Source of the DNA: Thinopyrum elongatum | Taxonomy: Eukaryota > Streptophyta > Magnoliopsida > Poales > Poaceae | Direction: 5' to 3' | Assembly (NCBI GenBank): GCA_011799875.1 | Contig: CM022298.1 | Location: 52,272,434-52,336,433 of the forward strand | Length of the DNA: 64,000 nt | Shown here: piece after piece, positions 56,485 through 64,000 of the stretch | How positions within the stretch are numbered: the first letter of the stretch is position 1 | Layout: every line of letters begins with the position of its first letter | Notes under the pieces: generated by a model | What the model was told of the DNA's origin: nothing | The model's input: the letters and a program-made list of their open reading frames with translations, nothing else | The model's database searches: none | Made by a program: the position numbers and the translations under genes

Positions 56485-56941
56485 CAACGACGAGAGCTAC
56501 TGTGAGCTTGGCCCCTGCTGCCTTGCAGCTTGCCCGTAGGAGTAAACCCATCTTCACGAATGTTGCATGCATTAGCCCATCTTCACCGCATCGACGAGCA
56601 CGCACGTACTGCTCGGCTGCTCATGTGTCGTACTTTTCCTCATCCAGAGGAGCCTAGCGGCCATGGCCCAGTCAAGCCGAGGCACAGCCTTGAGCCTGCG
56701 ACACGTCCTCGGGAGGCGAGGAGAGACTCACAGAGGTTGTTCATCGATGTCGTTGACTGTAGTGAACTCTGGCCCGCCGGCCGTCGTGGCCGTCGCTCCC
56801 GCACAATCTGTCTGAAAGTGTTCGTTCCTTGTATGGCTGTATACATTGATTCCGGGTCCCTGTATTACGGTACGAGTAAAAACAAATTGCCCCCCCCCCC
56901 CCCCCCCCCCCCCCCACCACTTTCTTGTCAAGCTCCGCCAC
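56485..56941. mobile_element. Counterpart of the hAT-like element (second copy)
   Basis: Matches 46930-47377, with flanking TAACTGC at 56478-56484 and 56942-56948. The C run here is 26 long (56890-56915) against 23. Confidence 0.42.
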
Positions 56942-57639
56942 TAACTGCTTCATCACAGGGATAAAAAAAAATACAATTACAATTGCAGCTTGAGTCTTGT
57001 TTGTTTGTTGTTTTTTGTGTTTTTGGCGAGGGACGCTTGAGTCTTATTGGTTTAGCTCAATACTGTACATCTAAGCAACATCTACACATAATTCTAATTC
57101 TGACAGCATCGCTGAAAGTTATTTCCATGTCACATGTTTTCAAACGATTTTGGGAAAATTGAGAGAACAAAATCTGGACATGACCTACCTTGATCCTTGA
57201 GCTGCCACATATGTCTGATTCATCAACGCCATGTGGGAGACGAGCCTTGGTTGGGCCTTGGGCAGGAATGTACGCGCTCAGTTTCGTTTCAATTTCAGGA
57301 ACACACAAGGTTCGTTTTGCATGTGTGCCCATCAGCCGAGCCAGTAACCCAATCGTGTCCCCTACCTACATTTTAATCTAAACAGTCCATAACTCGCCGG
57401 TGCATCTGGTGCACCATTCCTTTGGTGCATGGATACGTTTCTCGTGCAGGACGCGGAAGCGTGCATGTATTGCTGCCCTTTTTTGCAGCTTCACGTACCA
57501 GTCCTCTTTTAGACGGCAGCTTCATATATATATACCCTTTACTGCTCGTTCCATAGCTCATCAAGCAAGCAGCTCGATCAACCACTCTTCCACTCCCCAT
57601 CGTGCTGCGCCCTGAGGTACCAAGAGCCTATCGCTCGCC

Positions 57640-58538
57640 CGTCCCCGGACGTAGACGCGCTCTTCACCGACTGGTCACCGTGTGCGTTCCCCCGAGCCCC
57701 GTGGACATGACCAAGCTCGCCCCGGAGGCACAGGAGATGCGGGAGGTCTCCTATCCGCCTCTGCTTCGAGGCCCGAGGGAGGGGAAGCTGAGCGCACTAC
57801 TCCGACATCCCGCCGCCTTCGACAAACCCGCTTGACCACCTGGGCATGTTTCCCCTATTCAACAACTGCATCAACCTCAGCAAGCTCGAGTACGAGCTCC
57901 TGGCGCGCTAATGTTGCCCAGTGGCATCGCCCCATCCTGGGTCGCCTTCATCGGCTTCCGGCCCACTGCCGTTCAGCTCTTTCGTCCCTGCCGCGCGCCA
58001 CTTGCCCAGACACAATGTTCGACAACTACGACCTGTGCGGCGCCGCCATACCGCGCCAGCAGCTGTTCTCGTGGACAGGATCTGGCGCACGCATGTCGTT
58101 CCACAGCGCCGACATCGCGGTACCTCGCCGGCGAGCTTGATACGTATGATGTCGTCTTCCTTGCTGCACGTGGGCATGCCGCCAAGGACAAGGCCAAGGT
58201 GATCGCACACCTCGGTGCAACATGTGCAAGACGGGGCTGGCCCTTGATAGCGCGTGCCACGGGGCACGCGGGTTCCTGTACCCGATCGTCGACCCCCAGG
58301 ACAATCGCCAGAGGCGGTTTCGAGGTGCTGGCCCGTGTGCCACCCCCCCGACGACGACGTGTGAACTCCGTCATCATCGCACAGAGTCCAAGGACTGCAT
58401 GCCAATGGACTTCGCCACGGGCATGGTGACAGTACCGTGCGGCATGGTGCCGGTGGTTAGCCCACCTGCGGTTCGGTGAGATGGTGACAACGTGACCCAG
58501 AAGAGAGAGGAGTTTGCCAACGCCGAGTGGCCTTTTGA
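57640..58538 (+). pseudogene. NAS: Counterpart of the NAS pseudogene (second copy)
   Basis: Nicotianamine synthase text in many short frames, from the DVDALFT region to TGA 58536-58538. It has the same missing start and the same extra AGGG after EAEG as the first copy, but five C bases instead of six near 57690, which restores frame there. There are many additional single-base indels, for example near 57825, 57908, 57960 and 58055. It should not be counted as a second gene. Confidence 0.85.
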
Positions 58539-59401
58539 TCGATCGTCCCAGAGGGAGTAGTGGTTTTGCATGTGCGATCATCATCCATGCCTCGCTGATT
58601 GATCGCTTGCAACCGTACGTGTTATTTTCCTACTACTACTATTACTACTACTGCCATTTCAAGTCATGTGTTGTTTGTACTCATAATGTAAGTGTGGTGT
58701 TTACACGCGAATTTCTTGTACACACCTTGTACGTGGTAAGTGGGGAGAATGATGAATTTTAGTTCACAAATAGCTACCGAGTTTTTATCATGTCTGCCAA
58801 TACCGTGTCACCGGGATCACGACAAATGCCATGTAAGCCGAGTACGACTCTCGGTGAAACAGTAGGACACGGGCCACACGGCACATGTAGTCGTTACCCC
58901 GACGCCCTTGAAAAAAGTACTCGGAAAATATATAAATCTCGGCTTATGGATGTATGGGGGCCTAGAGCCACGCCTATGCAACCCGCAAAGAGGTGCCACG
59001 TGGCCAGGACCATTTGCAGTTCACGGCTCCGTGACGATGGGTAACGTTTTGCTGAGAGCCCTATACACTTTGAGAAAATGAATTTGTGCACGCCCTCAAT
59101 CACATCTACTTTTTACACCGATATGTTTTTTTCCTAGAAAACATGATTGAAGAATAATCATCATGGCATGGAATTCTCAACATGGATGATAATAAAGGGA
59201 GGAAATTTTATTTCTCACAACTTTGCTCAAACTTCCTGGCTCCTGTGTGGACTACACCTGTCGTAGAAAGATGAACTTCGGTTGAGGGGCGGGTTTGAAT
59301 AAGGGTTGATGAGTTCATTGAGCTAACATTTATCAAACTCGTCATGGTCACTTGAACCCGTACACACTAGTTTCCTTCATTTGAAATGCCATCATGTCTA
59401 G

Positions 59402-61225
59402 CTTTATTTTAACTCCAATATGGATACATCAAATCACAACAAAGGCTACATAAATGAGGGAGATTATCCGCCTAAACAATCGTTGGATCAACCCTAGCCC
59501 CTACTAGCCAGCTCATGACCCACGCGATTCGACTCACACCGCAATGCTCAATAATACATGGCCAACCTATTACAAATCTAAAACCAATCAATGTAAATAC
59601 GGGCAACTATTGAATAAAAACCGCTCCTTGATATATGTCCTTGCCAATTCTGACCAATCGGAATAAACAATCAGTTTATGAATACCCAAAAAGTCAGCAA
59701 GTTGCGAGCCCCTTCTTCATCAACAAAGCCCCGTTGATATGTATCATCGTTGTCCCCATATAGCAGATTTCCGCTGCAAAAAAAGTCGCTAGCATCATCT
59801 CTCAAATCGCACCAATTGGAGGCAGTATCCGCTTTGTACTCGAAACGACGCATCTATATTCACTTGAGTGTACCTTGCAGTGGTTAGCCCACATTACCCT
59901 CTTTTTTGCCAGATGATGAACATACCTGCCCGACAAAAGTTTAGCGCAAGGGCTTGTATTGATAAAGCGAACGTTCAGGTTTTTAGGATCTTATTCTCCC
60001 TTTGCGGCCTGGCTCCTTTCCCCGCCATATGACCAACAACTATCCACCATAATCAAAAAAGCTACTGGGATTTGAGCCAATAGAGTGGGTCATCAATCGA
60101 ACTACAATCAGTTCCTTCAGTATAGCCGAACCGGCCCTATCAACATCAAAGCTCTTTTCACTTCCAATAAGACCATGTTTTTCCCAAACTTTCTCGCGCT
60201 CGGCCACATTAAAAAAGAGCATGTCGTATGTCTTCAGTATGCACTTGACACACCAAGACATCTAGCATAAATTTTCATATGCCGGACAACAAGAATAGAT
60301 TTACATGGAACCACACCAGGTAACGTTCTCCAAACATGAACCTTGACTTTGCCTATGATTTTTAGTTTCCATAGTTCTTCCAAATTGGGTTGGCAACCGA
60401 TCCACCATGGATGTTACTTGCCTTCAAATTTGCTGTCAAACCTAAGATTTCATACAAGATAGTAGGCTGATCATACAGAAATTATGAGACTTTGTATACT
60501 TCCAAGCAATGAAATATTTTTCTTCTCTCCATTGGTAGTGGGATTTGGAGGATTCTGTCTGCAATCATATTACCAAAAATTATCTAATTAGTATTTTCAT
60601 CCCATTGTCAGTGGCCGGATCAATAAGCTCGTGTACCTAGTGAGGAGTGTAGCGCCTCATCTAGTAGTTATCTTCCTAGAGCTACTAGTGGGGATCCATG
60701 AATCATCCCAAATATTAACATTTAAGAAGCCATTTCCAATTCTCTAGATACATTCTTGGTTAAAAGTCTCAATACCTGAGCAAATCTTTGCAAACATACG
60801 AAGAGCCCTTCTTTAACTGACAAGATATTACCATCCAGGTAATATTTGGGCCCTCCGAATTTTTGCACGTAAGGATTCATTATTTTTAATCAGACACAAA
60901 ACTTTCTTACCTAGTAGTGCTTTTATTAAAGCTACCCAAGTCTCTGAAACACATTTCTCATATATCATTTGGAACACACATTTTCCACCATGCTAGACAG
61001 TGCATTCTCTCTCATTCTCATCATCAACCCACCATATTTTGCCATAGCGGCGGTGATTCCCTTACAGATTTTATTGGGAGCCTTAACATGGGGATTACAT
61101 TTGTTGAATTCGTTGAGCAACTGCTTTCAGAAGCACTTCCATGCCCCCAAGGGACATCGTTTTCTCTTTCCAGCAGCATTCACCATTTGACATACCGTCA
61201 ATAAGATGCATAAAAAATCTGACCT
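59402..61225 (-). pseudogene. Counterpart of the LINE remnant (second copy)
   Basis: Matches 49845-51700 with added indels; the 152-codon RNase H frame is broken into pieces (for example at 59671-59853 and 60040-60261). No independent information. Confidence 0.78.
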
Positions 61226-61588
61226 ATCAAGTTCAAAACCATCATAAAGATTGAGTTTCTCTTTGTTTACATATGTTATAACCATGTATTCTCCACAACC
61301 GTTTAATGTGTCAATGGAAATCATTAGGAATACTCAAATTGTCTCCTCTAATTTCTTATTTTCTATGTTTAGAAACATATGATTTATGTTCATAGCAACA
61401 AAATCTCGCAAAGGATGATGTGTAAGCAACGAGCGAGTATTTCGTGAACTATATAGGGAACAAGAATTCTCAACTTCAATATGGTTCTCTCAAGAATTGA
61501 TCATGAAAGTTGTTTTCAATGTTTTCAACTACCTACAAACGACCTAATTGACCAATGTAGTTCAAGACAAAGTCACATGATGCTCTCA

Positions 61589-62994
61589 TGTAACACCCCC
61601 TGTATTAAGCTACAGAGATCACCCTTTTGATGAGGCCATGTCATCATGATTAATAGTGCATAATATCGTTAGCATCAAATTGCATTTCAACTCCTAAGTC
61701 AAATTCAAATTTAAATGAAAGTGGAAGTATAAAAGTTGGTCCAACATAGAAACTAAAATGTCAGATAAATAAAATATTCCAGAGGCTATTCTAAAATTGA
61801 AACAACATCATTGGAATTGGATAAGTGACTCGAACAACCTCAACAGTGGATAAAGATGGTATTTAATAACCATTTATTAAATCGAAATAAATATGATTAT
61901 GTTTTGTCCAAACTAATTTTAGGTGTTAAGGAATAATGCAATGGTATTTATGAAATAGGTCACACTTTTACAAAAACCATTTGGGCCTAAACATTTAACA
62001 GTAGAGAAAGAGAATAAAGAAAAGGACAAAGAACAGAAAAGGAAAAAAAGAGCCACACCCCCCCCCCCCCCGACTGGGCCTCGGCCCAGCAAGCCCCGGG
62101 CCGCCAGGCCGGCCCAGCCGGCACCTACTTAGCCGGCCAACCCCCCCCGCCAAACCCTAACCCTACCCCCTATCCCCCCCCCCTCCCCTCGATCTCTCCC
62201 TCTCTCCCCTCCCCCCCCCATCTGATCGCGCATGCCCGATCCCCCGTCCGTCCTGCTTCGTCACCGCGCTCCCACCCCCGTCCCGTCCCGCCTCCCCCTC
62301 GTCAGCCCCCACCTCCCGATCCAGATCGGGATCGGGATCGCGGGAACGACCCCGTCCCCTCGGTCGCGGCGACGACCCGCCGCCCTCGCCGTCGCCGTTG
62401 GAAGCCGCCCCGCCCGGATCCCCCTCTCTCCTCTCCCGCCGGCTCCCTCACCGCTCCCCACCGCGCCCGACCCTCTTCCTCTGCTGGCCTCCTCTCCTCC
62501 CACCTCCACCGGCCGGATCTCCCTCTTCGCCGTCTGCTCGTCTACGTCTCCGCCTTGTCCCCGCCGGCCTGCCTCCCCGCCGCGCCGTCGTCCTCGTCGA
62601 CTACCCCGACCCCGCTGCCCGCCCGTTCCCTACGGATCCCGGTTATGGCCTCGGGCCTCTCCCCCCCTCTCTGCTCGCGCACGCGCCCGCCTCCCTGCCT
62701 CGCCGCGCGCGCTCCGGCCTTGCCTCGCCTCTGTCGCACGCGCGCGCGCGCCCCCACTTCCTTCGCTCTGCCCACCCGCTCTCCTCTCCTCCAACCCCTT
62801 CCTCCCCCCCCCTGCCCTCCCTCTCTCCGCTCTCCCCGTCCGGTCGCCCCTCCCACCCCCCTCGCTTCCTGTCGTCCGACTTCTTTCCGCTCTCCTTGCC
62901 ACCGCGCCGCCGTCCCGCCTCCCGCCCCTGCCGCCCGTGGCCTCGCCGCGCCGCTCCCGCCGACCCCCTGTGTCGTCCCCTTTTGGGCACCGGA
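61589..62994 (+). repeat. Counterpart of the second Gypsy 5' LTR (second copy)
   Basis: TGTAACACCCC to CACCGGA, about 1406 bp, then the PBS at 62999. C-rich tracts differ in length throughout. Confidence 0.82.
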
Positions 62995-63401
62995 AAGTTG
63001 GTATCAGAGCCGACTGCCTGTAGGAATCCCCCCTTTTTTCCCCAGTTCCCTTGACCGAAGTTGATGTCTAGACAAAGAAAACCGTTTTACTAACTTGGCT
63101 GTGTGGCTTACGGGCCCACATTGCCAACTGGGTGGTATTAGGATCTTTTTATTCCTCGTCTATACTCTGGGACTCTGATCTCTCTTCTACTCTCGGGTTA
63201 AATGAGTTTACTAATGCCGACACTTAGGATCTCGTAATTCGTCTACCCGAGATCTGGTATCTTGTGGGCGATTTCCCTGTCGTTGATCTGATTAGTCTGA
63301 TAATCATTTTCCTTTCCATTGTTTTGTTTAACCTTTCTCTCCGAGTTGTGTTAAACCTCTTATTGTCGTTTGACAAACCTGAATTTCCTCCTCTGTTTCA
63401 G

Positions 63402-64000
63402 ATGGACCGTTTGTTTTTCCACCGCGTCCTAACGACACGGCTTGTGGCTTCGCCACTTGGGCTCGTATTACCCCTGGGTTTCCAGCTGTCCTGATCGCTC
63501 TCATGACCAGACTTGGCTACCGTTGGTACCCTGAGTACTTGGTTTATGAGGTTTACCGCGAGTTCAAACCAGAACAGTACTATGCTGAAGTTCGGATTTA
63601 TGATCAGCAGACAACTCAGACACCGAGCTACACCTTTTTTACGGATGCGTGACGATTGAGATGACAGTCCTATACTGCACCCCGCGTCTGCCTCCACCCC
63701 CTAGGCAGCCGGGACTTCCAGCTCCACCACCCCCCCGAGCTCCTGCTCCTAATCCCAATGATAGTCTGTGCTACAAGTGTGGGCAGCCAGGTCATTTTTT
63801 TCCAGGAACTGCATTCAGAACCAGAACCACTGGCACTTCCTGCTGCAACTGGCCGTAGGAACAATCAGCCCTCGCAACACACAATGCCAAGACTTATGGG
63901 CGTATTCAGGCCAACCACAACCGATTTCAATGAAGCTCAGGACCAGCCTGCCACCGTGATGGGTACTCTCCTTGTTAATTCAGTACCAGCTTCTGTTTTT
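63402..64000 (+). pseudogene. Counterpart of the Gypsy gag start (second copy), cut by the window end
   Basis: ATGGACCGTTTG at 63402, the zinc knuckle region near 63770-63810 (its frame broken by an extra run of T) and the start of protease at 63960-64000. Equivalent to 53839-54423. Confidence 0.78.

Larger units (their letters stand above)
54637..64000. repeat. Noisy second copy of 45095-54423, probable assembly duplication
   Basis: Same order and strand for every feature: MITE-like repeat, hAT-like element, NAS remnant, LINE, LTR, PBS, gag. Differences are overwhelmingly one- or two-base insertions and deletions, often in homopolymers, occurring every few tens of bases. That is the error profile of unpolished long reads. 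It begins at the gap and runs to the window end. Features below are listed only as counterparts. Confidence 0.93.

Noticed and set aside
57600..58540. A second nicotianamine synthase gene
   Set aside because: It is the noisy counterpart of 48072-48987 with the same leader, start loss and flanks. Counted as an assembly duplicate.

Overview
The window is repeat-dense grass nuclear DNA, most likely Triticeae (wheat, Aegilops, rye or barley). The evidence is an Angela-type Copia LTR with TGTTG...CAACA ends, chromovirus-type Gypsy elements, a LINE, hAT-type MITEs, a Helitron end and a gene remnant that reads clearly as plant nicotianamine synthase. There is no bacterial gene organisation, CRISPR array, rRNA or tRNA gene. 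No intact host gene was found. Layout, left part (1-42386): an outer Copia-type element on the + strand supplies both edges, with gag-like coding at 1-1256 and internal region, shared LTR and a second gag at 38026-42386. An Angela-type Copia element (2168-38020, TSD CCGAG) is inserted in it. A long-LTR Gypsy element on the - strand (3780-33711) lies inside Angela, and a young Copia element (4059-13744, TSD GTAGT) lies inside the Gypsy 3' LTR. The Gypsy element has no gag or protease. A 4.47 kb piece of it, from mid-LTR to mid-RNase H, is present three times in tandem with an identical 4-base junction. Middle part (42387-54623): a region ending in a Helitron-like 3' terminus, a 157-bp hAT MITE with a perfect 8-bp TSD, a longer hAT-like element, a nicotianamine synthase pseudogene with a recognisable promoter, a decayed LINE on the - strand, and the LTR, leader and start of gag-protease of a second Gypsy element. 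Right part: 13 Ns at 54624-54636, then 54637-64000, which repeats 45095-54423 in the same order and orientation with very many one-base indels. This is most simply an unmerged, poorly polished contig overlap and not a biological duplication. How the parts relate: nearly all coding sequence is retroelement gag or pol in various states of decay. The young Copia and the gag-less Gypsy look non-autonomous and would have needed proteins from relatives. The second Gypsy (52029 onward) shares its primer-binding site and leader with the gag-less one but has a different LTR, so it is a candidate partner family. All divergence figures below are counts made by eye.
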